NCBI GenBank assembly: GCA_018873225.1
Contig: JAEILZ010000002.1
Location: 4,340,001-4,404,000, forward strand
Direction of reading: 5' to 3'
Length of the DNA stretch: 64,000 nt
Source of the DNA: [Phialemoniopsis] sp. UDSM-2020
Taxonomy: Eukaryota; Ascomycota; Sordariomycetes; Thyridiales; Thyridiaceae
Shown here: in pieces, positions 1 through 10,398 of the stretch
Position numbering within the stretch: position 1 is the first letter of the stretch
Layout of the letters: every line of letters begins with the position of its first letter
Position numbers and translations under genes: made by a program
The notes under the pieces: generated by a model
Database searches by the model: none
What the model saw: only the letters and a program-made list of their open reading frames with translations
What the model was told of the DNA's origin: nothing

Positions 1-170
1 GTTCTTGTCAAAAAGTATTGAGAGTCCAAGACAGGCTCCTGCCGATAAAGGCTGCAACAACATAATCATTCTTGTTCTCTGCTTCCTTGAATACTAAACA
101 TCAAAATAGCGACTGACTCACGCTTCCAAGAAGTTCAAATACCCCGAGACAAGGGCTCATAATTGCCAAC

Positions 171-720
171 ATGCGCTTCTCCGCTGTAGTTCTCCTCGGA
201 GCCTTGACAGGGGTCCTGGCCATTCCCTCCCCCGACAAAGCTGCCCTGCAAGGTAGATCTGGCCATTGTTCTCGTGAGTAAGCTCTGAGCTAATAATTGA
301 TCAACAGACCGCGAAGAACGATGCGAGATAGGCGCGATGCATCGTACCAACTGGATCGAACTGGGCCTGAAGCGCTTCCGCACCGAGTTCCGCGCCACCG
401 GCACCAAGCCAGAGCGCTTCTGTCACTACTATTATGAAGCCACCAAGAAAGCCTTGGTGCGGACCAATACTCAGTGGTTTGTGGAGAAGTTCAAGAATGG
501 CGACACCCGATACCTAGTCGACTCGAGCAGACTGAATATCGGCGACCCAAAGGGGAATCTCGAAGACGACATTGCCGATGCCCTACGCGCATGGAATAAC
601 GGCATTGCAGAGCACGAGAAGAAGAAGTGCGGAATTATGGAGCCGTGGAAGCCTGACCGCTCAGATGGCGGCGGGAGGCTGTCCCGTGAAACCCTTCCGG
701 GAATCAAGGATCCGTGGTAG
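171..720 (+). CDS. small secreted protein, unknown function
   Basis: Two exons, 171-252 and 308-720, joined across a 55-bp GT-AG intron, give a 164-residue protein. It starts with a typical signal peptide (MRFSAVVLLGALTGVLA, probable cleavage after Ala17), so it should enter the secretory pathway. The remainder is hydrophilic, has only three cysteines, an aromatic FCHYYY patch about a third of the way in, and a charged Lys/Asp-rich C-terminus. I recognise no domain. A stronger-looking donor (GTGAGT at 274) would leave an intron of only 34 bp, so the donor at 253 is preferred; both keep the same frame. Size and secretion fit a candidate effector or secreted accessory protein, but nothing in the sequence assigns a role. 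Confidence 0.72.
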
Positions 721-886
721 AATGCGGAGAGCGGTGCCTCAAGACACTGATGAGTGTTATGTTTGGGTGATATCGGCAGCAGTGGATCTTATGGGTGATT
801 TACAATGCGGGTGAGACGGATTTCAATACAATATTTCTACACACTTGCGTTGATACTCTATCTCCCACGTCCCATTGTAAAGTCTT

Positions 887-3598
887 TCAGGGGAACTGAT
901 GAGGAAGTGACCCAAAATCACCAAGTTGCGACGTCCCGACCCAGGGCAGCAACCCTTCCCCCTCCATACCCGACCCGAGCACCGTCTCAGCTGGCTGCCA
1001 GTCCCACGCGAGGTCCGGCATGAAGAACATATCGAGGCTATGCTCGAAGTCGTCTGTGGTTTCGTAGAGACTGGTGTCTGGAGTCGCATGTTGCTCGTCT
1101 GTTGTGATATTGCGAAAGGCTGGTACTGCACGCGTGGTCTCGTCCGGGCTTTGCGTGTGCGTAGACGGCGAGATGGTGTTCTCTGGCGCATGTCTCTCGG
1201 GTATGTCGTTGCGAGCCATACGGTATATCGACAGCGGATTCAGTACGTAGTCCGGTGCAGTCTGGGCGGGCGTACCCGGTGCTGTTCTCCTTGCTGGGTC
1301 GAGCACGGCCAGGTAAGGATCGTCTAGGACGATGCTCGGCCAGGGTCGAATACTGGTCGAGTCAACTCCCAACTTCTCGAGCATTGCCTCTGCTGCATGG
1401 GCCTGTATGTTTGAGTTAGATGCGAGGAGCAAAGCCAAGGACTAGCGGTCATGAACTCACGAGACCATCCGCGACTGCATTGGTAGCCCTCATCGCTTTG
1501 AGGGCTTTGACGTTGCTCTGCAGATACGGTATGGTTTTGATGACGAGCTGTTTCTTAGTCTGGTCTGTCGGATCGACCAGCTGGGTGAGGTAGTAGAGCA
1601 TAATTCGGTTGCTGTCATAAGCGATAGTGGGCAGCCATGTATCGCCAATAACTTGGGGTCCATGCCTCTCCGCCTCGGCGATGATGGCTGCAAGAGTCCT
1701 CGCAGCCTTGAACAGTCTCCACTGCAACTCTTTCTGGAACTCGCTCTGGTCAGGCGGAAATTGGAACGCTGATCTGAGCTTGTATAAGGCTGGTGCCCCC
1801 AGCCGATAAAGGTCACAGAGAGTTTGGTGGAAAGCGCAGTGCAAGAGACAGAGTGCCCCAAGTTGCGAAGACTCCTCGCGTATGTAAATGGCCGCAGGGG
1901 TGAATTTGAGGTTGTCCGGCAGGCACTCGTACCAGCTCTGCAACTCCCGGTCCAGCAGTGCATACTCCGAATCCGGAAGCCACGGCACCTTTGCCTTATC
2001 TAGTTGTTTGATGTAGCGCAAGACTCTTCTGCGAATCTCTATGTGCTGCACAAAGTAGGCTGCGATGCCGATATTGTCATCCAAGTCCACCGGTATGTTC
2101 TCCTGTGGCACAAAATCCAAGGGCGGTCCGTCGAGCGTTCTTGTAATGCTGGAATACTCATGCAGGAAGCTCCTCTCCTTGCAGGGCAGCTGGATCTTGA
2201 GATCCTTCTCATGGATCAGTGTTAATTGGTCGACGCCGCTTCCACAGAGCGCATCGGTCACATAGCAACTCCACATCAGTCGTCGTCGACACTCGCGAGT
2301 GGTAATGGACAATGCAGCAGCCTCGGGAGACTGCCCGAGCAGGTCGACCGAGTACTCGAGGTTGATCTGGAGTGCTTGTGCCATTCTGGCCATGATACCG
2401 CCAAGCATGAAGGCTTGGGTAAAGTTGGCCATCCGGAGCGCGTAATCGTAGAGCAGCTGTGCTGTCTGTAGAGAGTGGGAAGTCAGTAGTGGTAGACGGC
2501 AAGAACAGCTAAGAATAACGGACCATGAGGTATTCGGTAGAGACCTTGTCAAGATTATCAAACAAGATTCGCTGCGCGGTCTTTGCCCAGTGACAGCCAG
2601 CCAACAGAATAGACTTGACTGGAAGTGGCTGGACCGTATCACTATAATCCAAAGCATAGAACCTGGAAGATGGTCTGTGTCAGCAAGACTCCGAAGCCTA
2701 TACTACATGTATACCGTATACGTACTGAGCACCGAGAGCACACATGATATGTAGCAGGGCATTGCTTTGCAGATCGACAATTGAAAGATCATTATCGAGC
2801 CTTCTGAGAAACGTTGGCCGATGGATAAAGGCGTAGCAACGCAGTGGATGGATATGGTGAAAGTAGTGGTTCACCAACATGCGAACCTGCTTGATATCAG
2901 GTAATTCGATAGCGGAGAGCCTATACAATAGTGTCAGACTCGAGCCGAAGTAGAGAAGGAACTCTTCCTAACGTACCATGGTGGGCACAGATTTGAGCTG
3001 GAACTGGCTAAGCCGTGATCTTCCCCTTGTGCGAGGCTCGCCTGACCAGCTGTCCAGTCTTGCAGCATCCCAGCTTGGTTGCTGCGCTCTTCTGAAAGCG
3101 GCTTGATGGTTTTGGGGTTCACCTGGAGTTCATCCTGATAAGAGCAGCGAAGACTACTCTCCCTGCATCTTTTGCAGACAGGTCGCTCTCCAGAGCACTT
3201 GCATCTCGTTACACGGCATCCCTCACATGAACGATAGGTCCGGCGGCCGCTCCGACGACTCGTTGTAGAAGACTGGTCGGAGATACTCGATCGTGTGCCC
3301 GGGCGTGCATAGCCGGTACACTCGAGGTGCAATCTCTCGCAATTTGCACAGCCATTTGCGCGTTCATCACATTTCACCTACCCATAGATTAACATCTTCT
3401 AGTAGCAAGGTCCGGCCTTTGATATCCACTCACTTTGCGGGCACGGCACGTGTGGCATCCTGGTTCGGTTCTGGTCAGCAATGTTGTCTCCTTACAGACT
3501 TACAGACAGATAGGTGTGGCGAGCGACGACTCACCAAATCGGGACCGCTTTTTCTTCTGGCCCTGGCGCTGACTGCTGGATCTCGGTTCCGGCTCCAT
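887..3598 (-). CDS. fungal transcription factor with two tandem Zn2Cys6 clusters
   Basis: Seven exons (3598-3535, 3459-3434, 3377-2977, 2920-2726, 2662-2524, 2465-1461, 1402-887) give 781 residues. Two complete binuclear zinc clusters lie near the N-terminus: C23-X2-C26-X6-C33-X6-C40-X2-C43-X6-C50, and C81-X2-C84-X6-C91-X6-C98-X2-C101-X6-C108. Most Zn2Cys6 regulators carry one. A basic stretch (QKKKRSR) precedes the first, and a Ser/Thr/Arg linker of about 30 residues separates them. The rest is a fungal-specific transcription factor middle-homology region (blocks HYFHHIHPLRCYAFIHRP and RECRRRLMWSCYVTDAL). The first cluster is itself split by an intron, so gene callers starting at exon 3 would miss it. 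It is divergent from the aldo/keto reductase at 4248 and probably shares a promoter with it; regulation of that gene or the locus is inference. Confidence 0.88.
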
Positions 3599-4247
3599 CC
3601 CATCATCTCGCGGAGCCTGCAAGGGCCTAGATAGGTCTGGATTTACACAGTCGCGCAACACGCATGTGTAATGCTGAACGCACCAATCTTAACTGGCCGA
3701 TCCAGTCGGTCGGCTGGAACAGGTCGGCTACGCAACTTTGACGCAGGTAAGCACGCAGAAACGGCGCCAAGAGTGGCCCGTTAAAGACCAAGAGGACACC
3801 CGATCGGGTCGGGAGGATAATTCCGCCAATGACCGCGCCCGTCTTGGAGCAGCGTCGATCACCCCTCATTACTCCATGGCACGCTCGCTAGGGAGTGGTA
3901 ATTGTTAGTGCAACCCCTTCTCTGCGCCGGAGTGCGGAGCAATGCGCGGCGCCCGCAACCCGTGTGGCCAGGACCTCTACCGCAATAAGCAGTGATAATA
4001 TGGGGAGAGCGTTTGTTTAACCAACAACCGAACGGAAGAAATGCCCAGCGTGGGGGCTGCGGCGCACTCGGAGCAATGAGACACCGGGCGGCCGCCGCGG
4101 TGGCTAGGATTTCTATGGCACGCTCATATTGGATGTATCCTCCCAGGAAACCTTCCTCTCTCATTTCGAACCGAGTTCCGGTTGCGATCAGTGTGTTACA
4201 CAATCATTGACTATACCTCGAAACTTATCACTACAATCGAAAACGTC
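3599..4247. promoter_or_regulatory. divergent promoter, zinc-cluster regulator / aldo-keto reductase
   Basis: This 649-bp gap separates two head-to-head start codons and has no supportable ORF. It contains GTCGGCTA at 3723-3730, one base away from the GCCGGCTA word found in other promoters of this locus, with a second TCGGCT about 18 bp before it. A GC-rich stretch with several CGG/CCG triplets lies at 4083-4105, as expected for zinc-cluster binding. No clear TATA box was seen. Confidence 0.5.
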
Positions 4248-5598
4248 ATGTCTCTGGGTAGGAAGTTCAAGCTCAACTCGGGGTACGAGATCCCCGCAGT
4301 TGGGCTCGGGACCTGGGTACGTGTGCCCCTCCACCCCTCGCGTGATGCCCCTCATGCTCTGGCTATACGCTCTTACTGACGTTCTGTGCCCGGTGTTTAT
4401 AGCTGGCCAAGCCCAATGAGGTCGCCGTGGCCGTCGAGAAGGCCCTGCGGTGCGGCTACCGACACATCGACGCCGCTGCCATCTACCAGAATGAGCACGA
4501 GGTCGGCGAGGGCTGGAAGAAGTCCGGTGTCCCTCGCGAGGAGATCTTTGTACGTTCCATGACTCTGGAGAAAGGCATGCACGGCATCAGGAGCGAATAT
4601 TGATGTTTGGCATACCTAGATCACGAGCAAGCTGTGGAACAACAACCACCACCCGGACCACGTCGAGGCCGCGCTCGACAAGACCCTCAAGGACCTCCAG
4701 ACTGAATATGTTGATCTGTACCTGGTATGTGGGCCTCGCAAGATTTGAAGCTCGCGTTCTCGGACGTAGTAACTAACCCTCTCCAAGATCCACTGGCCCG
4801 TCTGCTTCATCCACCAGGGCGACGAGCTGTTCCCCAAGGATCCCAAGACCAACCTCTTCCTGGAGAAGGAGGTTCCCATTGCGGACACCTGGGCCGCCAT
4901 GGAGAAGCTAGTAGCCACCGGCAAGGTCAGGAGCATCGGCATCAGCAACTTCACCATCGAGAAGACGGAGGAAGTGCTCAAGACGGCCAAGATTCCCCCG
5001 GCAGTCAACCAGATCGAGGCGCACCCTTGGCTGCAGCAGCCCAAGCTCTTTGAGTACCTCAAGTCAAAGGTAGCGCTTTGCTGGTCTTCCTGGGAATAAC
5101 CTCAAAACTAACTTGGATGTGCGTACTAGAACATCTTGATCGAGTCTTATAGCCCCCTGGGCAACAACATCTACGGCCAGGCTCGGTATGTCTCTGCAAC
5201 ATCAGAACCATTCAATAGAATTTTATACTAACCAGCTTCATAAGTGTCATCGACGACCCGACGATCCAGTCCATTGCCAAGAAGCTCGATCTGGACCCCG
5301 CGAGGATGCTCATCTCCTGGGCCGTTCAGCGTGGCACCGTTGTTCTGCCCAAGAGCGTCACCCCGTCCCGGATCGAGTCCAACTTCAACGGTAAGTCTAA
5401 GCCATCCTTCAATAGAGGCTGATCACTAATATGTGCACAGATGTCATCCTCCCCGACGCCGAGTTTGAGGAGCTCAACAAGCTCGACAAGCACAAGCGCT
5501 TCAACCTGCCGTTTGACTGGGGCGTCGACATCTTTGGCGAGGTGGGTGATGCCGAGGTCGAGAGGATGGCCAAGGAGGAGGCAGCGAAGACGGCATAA
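4248..5598 (+). CDS. aldo/keto reductase (NADPH-dependent, glyceraldehyde/aldose reductase type)
   Basis: Seven exons (4248-4316, 4403-4549, 4620-4724, 4788-5069, 5130-5185, 5245-5390, 5441-5598) encode 320 residues, normal for the AKR superfamily. The catalytic tetrad is present: D46 and Y51 (in [11 protein letters not shown]), K76 (TSKLW) and H109 (LIHWP). The GISNF signature, the EAHPW segment and the C-terminal cofactor motif ([14 protein letters not shown]) all follow in the expected order. AKRs of this type reduce aldehydes to alcohols with NADPH in the cytosol. In fungal galacturonate breakdown a GLD1/GaaD-type AKR reduces L-glyceraldehyde to glycerol; a similar role, taking the aldehyde from the nearby aldolase-like protein, is inference. 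It is divergent from the dual-cluster regulator. Confidence 0.93.
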
Positions 5599-6800
5599 AA
5601 GGGGAGACCCAAGTGTGCGGGTCCAGAGAGAAAGAAAAAGCGATAGCTGTGCCTCACCTTAATTGAACTCGATTAAAACTCATTGAAAATCTGAGTTGTG
5701 GTCTGATCTTCAATGTTGGTAGGTATTTTCATTTGTCCAAGTCTGAAACAGAGGCCCAAACATGGTCTCGCCGGCGCTTGCGCCTCGTTGAAGCAATCGT
5801 AGCCGAGAATGCCGCGCGATCTACAAAGTGAAGACGGAAATAACACTTTGCTCATGGAAATGGGGCCGTTGCCTTATCAATCACGGGCAGAAAATTACCA
5901 AGATAGTCTTCTTGAAGGCCGCAACCCTGGGAAAACTGCTGATGTGTGGTGTCTAATCCCTGCATCAGATCCACGCGCGTCACGATGGCAGCGGGCGGGT
6001 AAACCTGCCCCTGAAAGAAGATCCACCAAGAACCCTGGATCGTGTTTCTAAATTGGCCGATTTTCGCAGCTTCTCGTCACACTACACCCACGATACGGTG
6101 GGCTTTCTCTTCATCTAACACCGATGTCTGTTTCAACGGATTGACGCATACCCACTGGGATGCGACACCAGGATGTCGTCGGCCAGGCTGCCCATTGGCT
6201 AGAAGGACTGTCTGTGGCCAAATTGGTTCTTTTGTTTCTTGGCGCGAGGTTCTCAACTCCATCGCCGGCCATCGTGACTATGTCAACCATGCACTAGCAG
6301 TCGTAGAGATGCCCCGACACAGAGCAAAAGAGGAAATATGCCCCCTTTTCCATGTGTGACATCAAGTGCGGGCACTGTCGCAGCATGGGTTGTTTGAAAT
6401 GCGACCGCCCACCCAAGGAAAATGCTCAATTGGGGCTCGATATAGGTCGGAGCCAAGGGGCATATCGGACGATGGTATCGTCGAGCAGTGCCCGCGGACG
6501 GCGCTGGGGGTCAGATCCTCTCGGAGCAGTGCCGAGATGCATCGTGCATCCTCTGTGTATATAACATAGTTGGGAAGCCGGTCCCAGTATCAACCAAATC
6601 TACCTTCACAACCAAGCTAACTTCCGTCCTTTTTTTCTTTTTTCTCTCAGCACGCACACCGAGCCTGGGGCTTGCCTGTTTTCTTCTTGTTCCCCTAGTT
6701 GACATTCACTTCTTCAGCGCCCGGTGCGTTCTTGCTCTTTTGCTCTGTTGCCTTGATTGAATAAGAGCTTTTGTCCTCGATCACGATCTCTACCTCCATC
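5599..6800. other. intergenic, promoter of the Gas1-like gene
   Basis: About 1.2 kb with no supportable gene. A TATA-like TGTATATAA lies around 6556-6564, followed by a pyrimidine-rich tract (6625-6655) and a CT-rich leader up to the start at 6801. The proximal half looks like an ordinary RNA polymerase II promoter and 5' UTR. Confidence 0.5.
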
Positions 6801-8054
6801 ATGTCTCTATCATCAGTCCTTTCCGTTGCGGCATTGCTCGCGGTGGCCAACGCCCACGGGGTCATTCTCGGTGCTCAGGGTCTCAAGGACTCACCAGCCA
6901 GTATCGGCTTTGCAGGTAAGCACGCCCCGGCATCCTAGTCTTCTCTTGCAGGCACTAACTGACTTATCTCTGGATCAGTCGACGCCGGAATCGCTCGCAA
7001 CTGCACGACTATCTCTCCCTGTCAGCTAGACGCCACCATCATCCGTGACGCCGAGATCAACGCCAACATCGTCAACGAGTGCGGCCGCACTGAGCTCGCC
7101 GGTAACATCGACGTGGGTGAGAGCACAGAGGCCGCGCTGCGTCTGGGCCAGGTCACGCAGGTCCAGTCTGGCAGCCAGATCACAGTGACCATCCACCAGG
7201 TCAACGCTGACGGCGCCGGACCTTACGTGTGCGACCTTGATGAAGAGAGCAACGCCGGTGTCATTAGCCAGAACCTGACAGTGACAAACAATGTTCCCGG
7301 TGTAAATGGCTTCTCCGAGGCCAAGGCCCAGGACTTCAACATTACCGTGACGATGCCTGACAAGTTCACTTGCACTGGAGGTAAGCGTCCCTTCGACAAC
7401 ACCCATCCCTACCTGTCCGTCAAAACCTTTTCACTGACTCGGTCATGTACAGCGTCGACCGGCAACGTCTGCACAGTGCGCTGCCGCAACACGGCCGTGG
7501 CAGGCCCCTTTGGTGGCTGCTTCGCCGTGCAGCAGACCGACACAAAGGCCAAGACCAACACGCCCGGCAACATTGCGACGGCGCAGTCGCTCGACGCGGT
7601 GCTGGCGCAGATCGAGCAGAACAAGAAGGACCTGCCGGCGGCGATCAAGGCGAACCAGAACGCCGGGTCGGACCAGGCGCTGCAGAACGCCGCGGCCGTC
7701 AGCGCGCTGCTGGGCCAGTCGGCGGCACCCGCGCCCACGGCCACCGCCGCGCCGGCCGCCGGGAACGGCACGGCTGGCGGCAACACCGGCAAGGGACGGA
7801 CTGGGGGCAACCGGAATGGCAATGCTGGCAATACCAACAATGCGGGCCAGGGCAAGGGGACTACGCGGGGCGGAAATGGAAATGCCCAGCAGGGCAACTC
7901 TCAGGGTAACGCCCAGCAGGGCAATGGAAAGGCTACTGGCCAGGATAACGCGAACAGTAACTCGCGACAAGAGCAGCAGAGGAGCACCGGAGCTCTCCGC
8001 CGTGCCAAGCGCTATGTTGTTGAGGGTCTGGACTTTAGCGACAGCGACGCGTAA
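6801..8054 (+). CDS. Gas1/Egh16-like secreted protein
   Basis: Three exons (6801-6915, 6979-7380, 7453-8054) give 372 residues. An 18-residue signal peptide ends in ANA, so the mature protein begins His-Gly. The core matches the Egh16/GAS1 family of appressorium- and infection-associated secreted proteins: ARNCTTISPCQ, VNECGRTELAGNIDVGE, IHQVNADGAGPYVCDLDE, TGNVCTVRCRN and AGPFGGCFAVQQTD, with the family's conserved cysteines. After about residue 230 follows an Ala/Pro stretch and a Gly/Asn/Gln-rich low-complexity tail (GNGNAQQGNSQGNAQQGNG) that ends in a dibasic RRAKR segment. Known members act outside the cell during host surface penetration; their biochemistry is unsettled. The N-terminal His resembles that of copper-dependent polysaccharide monooxygenases, which is only a structural suggestion. 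Confidence 0.92.
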
Positions 8055-8554
8055 GGAGCACGCGCACACGCAGTACAGCTTTCTTCTGTCACTTTATACC
8101 TACCTAGAGTTAGAGTTTTCAACATTCAATATCAAGGCAACATTGCAAGAGAACCTTCGTTTTGAAGTGATATTTCAATTGTGCATGTGGAAGTGTAAGA
8201 ATTCCCTTGAAGGCAAGGCACGTGCTGACTGAGCCGGAGCTTAGTCTCCTGCTGATAAGAGGAAGCGCCCGATCCTCGATCGTGACGTCACTTTTGGGAG
8301 GACCAACCATGCAGCCCAGCTTTCCATGCATCACACGACCCCGCGCAGGAATGACGACGCCCGCCGCCCTGTAAGCCTGCCTACTGCCTGAAACCTGCCT
8401 ACCTTAGGACAAGCCTGACATACCGAACATACAAAACCAGAGAGGCTGGCTGACTCGAATACATCTCAATTACTCCCTCCTCTTTGCACCTCTTTAGATC
8501 TCGACGAACCTCGAATACCTTCCAAAAGACCATCGCACTCAAGACCTAGCAAAG
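8055..8554. promoter_or_regulatory. promoter region with CRE-type palindrome
   Basis: Non-coding gap of 500 bp before the small PLDc_N gene. TGACGTCA, a perfect cAMP-response-element palindrome bound by Atf1/CREB-type bZIP proteins, lies at 8283-8290, about 265 bp before the start codon. A repeated CCTGCCTAC-like element lies at 8377-8404, and the leader is CT-rich. Confidence 0.45.
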
Positions 8555-8943
8555 ATGATGCAATTCACCGCCCTCCTCCAGCTCTGCCTGGCTGCTCTCG
8601 CCTTCGCGGTTCCCATCGTCGATGAGTCCCTGACTACCACGACCTCACCGCCCCCATGGCAATATGGCACTGGCGGTGGCATCGTCGGTCTCATCGTCCT
8701 CATCCTTGATATCCTTGTCTGGAGTAAGCTAACACCGTCCTCTCCTTCCTGTCTGCCTTGGTTTCCGTGCTGACTGAACTGCTTTTTCCAGTCGAGGTGC
8801 TCAAGTCCAACCGCCCTCCCAGCCACAAGCTCCTCTGGTGCCTGATCGTCTTCCTCTTCCCCATCGTCGGCATGATCATCTACTTCCTCTTCTCCAACCG
8901 CTCCGCCCACAACAGCGGCGGCTCGTATGAGCCCCTGCCCTAA
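8555..8943 (+). CDS. small membrane protein with PLDc_N domain
   Basis: Two exons (8555-8723 and 8792-8943) encode 106 residues. An N-terminal hydrophobic segment ending AFAVP looks like a signal peptide or first membrane helix. A second helix (GGGIVGLIVLILDILVW) leads into KSNRPPSHKLLWCLIVFLFPIVGMIIYFLF, which carries the phospholipase-D-nuclease N-terminal (PLDc_N) signature: a helix, a polar loop with a conserved W, then a second helix with Pro and Gly. The domain is common in small fungal and bacterial membrane proteins and has no known catalytic activity by itself. A short cytosolic or luminal tail ends SYEPLP. The function is unknown. Confidence 0.8.
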
Positions 8944-9219
8944 TTCACACATGCGACTTCGGAATGAATGATATGTGAGACACGGACCGAGTGGTGACGG
9001 AAGGGACGCAGCTGGAACATAGCTCGTCGGTATCGATGGCCGAGATCATGGCGTTTTGGGGGGATGAGTTGAGCAGAGATAGCATACACGCGAACAACAG
9101 GAACACAGCGCTTGCTTTATGGGGGCGTAATAGTCATTGTTTCCTAATGCTTGGAACGGAGTTTCTCTATATTGAAATTACACAGCAATCACCGCCATCA
9201 AGTTGGCGATTGAAATACA

Positions 9220-10398
9220 TTACTGATCAACAATGAACCCATCCCTATGCGGCCTCATCTTGATGGGCTGCACCAGCGGCGGCCGGATCTCTTGAGCGTT
9301 GGGCAACAAGTTCATCCCCAGCCCAGGCCCAGACGGGATATCCACGAACCCGTCCTTGGGGAGGGGCACGTAGTCGACGATATCGCTGCCCAGGTGCTCC
9401 GACTTGCTCTCGAACACGCCGGCCTCGAAGCCCGTGGCGTACTCCTGGATGGCGAAATTGGGAATGGCGGCCGCGACCTGCAGGCACGCCGCAAGCCCGA
9501 TGGGCGACAGCGGGTTGTGCGGCACGACCTGCACCTGGTGCGCCTCGGCCATGGCCGCCACCTTCTTCGCGCCCGTGATGCCGCCGCAGACCGCGACGTC
9601 GACGCGCGCGTACTCGACGGCGTTACGCGCCAGCAGCGCCTGGAACTCGTAGATGGTGCAGAAGCGCTCGCCCGTGCCCACCGGCACGGAGATGCGGTCC
9701 GCCACGCGGGCCATGGCGTCGGCGTTCTCGGGCCGGATCGGGTCCTCGACGAGCATGGGGTGCGTGTCGGCGATGCCGTTGCAGAACGTGACGGCCTCGG
9801 CGGGCGTCAGGCGCCGGTGCAGCTCGACGAGCAGGTCGACCTTGTCGCCGACGACCTCGCGCATGCGGCGCACGTTGTCGATGGCGTCCTGCATCTTGGC
9901 GACGTGCGTCTTGAAGTAGACCTTGTCGTTGCCCTCGTCCAGAAAGGGGTTGATGTGCCCAAACGCCGTGAAGCCCATGTCCATCTTGCGCTTGCACTCG
10001 GCGAGCACGCCCTCGATGGTCGACTCGTAGATGTGCCCGTAGATGCGGGCCTTGGTGCGGCAGGCGCCGCCGAGCAGCTCGTAGATGGGCACGTCGAGGG
10101 CCTTGCCCTTGATGTCCCAGAGCGCGATGTCGACGGCCGAGATGGCGGCGTTGATGGCGAGGCCCTGGAAGTAGCTGAAGCGGTGCATCACGTTCCAGTG
10201 GTGCTCGATGTCAAAGGCCCGCTTGCCGACGAGGTACTCGGCGAACCGCTTGATGCAGGTCGCTGCCGCCTCGATGTGGCCCCAGATGCCGGCCTCGCCG
10301 TATCCGACGATGCCCTGGTCGGTGGTTATCCGGCAGAACATGAACTGGCCGATGTGTAGAGGCTCGACGGCCTTGATGATCTGCTCCTTGGGCGCCAT
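9220..10398 (-). CDS. enolase-superfamily sugar-acid dehydratase (mandelate racemase/muconate lactonizing type)
   Basis: An intronless reading frame of 392 residues from the ATG at 10398. The open frame runs 99 bp further upstream without an ATG, and that segment holds GT and AG sites that could form a 5' UTR intron. The N-terminal capping domain precedes a TIM barrel with three metal ligands E192, E218 (VEDP) and E244 (GTGERF), plus D267 and H294 (VVPHNPLSPIGLAA) at the positions of the catalytic His-Asp dyad. H194 lies in the ELH motif where related D-galactonate and D-mannonate dehydratases have D-x-H. Such enzymes remove water from an aldonic acid to give a 2-keto-3-deoxy acid. The SPIGLAAC and AIQEY motifs are typical of galactonate-dehydratase relatives. 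Substrate is not readable; D-galactonate, L-rhamnonate or a similar acid is inference. It is followed on the same strand by no other gene for 276 bp. Confidence 0.88.
   Translation of the reverse strand: MAPKEQIIKAVEPLHIGQFMFCRITTDQGIVGYGEAGIWGHIEAAATCIKRFAEYLVGKRAFDIEHHWNVMHRFSYFQGLAINAAISAVDIALWDIKGKALDVPIYELLGGACRTKARIYGHIYESTIEGVLAECKRKMDMGFTAFGHINPFLDEGNDKVYFKTHVAKMQDAIDNVRRMREVVGDKVDLLVELHRRLTPAEAVTFCNGIADTHPMLVEDPIRPENADAMARVADRISVPVGTGERFCTIYEFQALLARNAVEYARVDVAVCGGITGAKKVAAMAEAHQVQVVPHNPLSPIGLAACLQVAAAIPNFAIQEYATGFEAGVFESKSEHLGSDIVDYVPLPKDGFVDIPSGPGLGMNLLPNAQEIRPPLVQPIKMRPHRDGFIVDQ

Noticed and set aside
9247..10359. 370-codon plus-strand open frame opposite the dehydratase
   Set aside because: It is the antisense shadow of a GC-rich gene with strong third-base bias; the protein is Arg/Asp/His/Val-rich with no domain.
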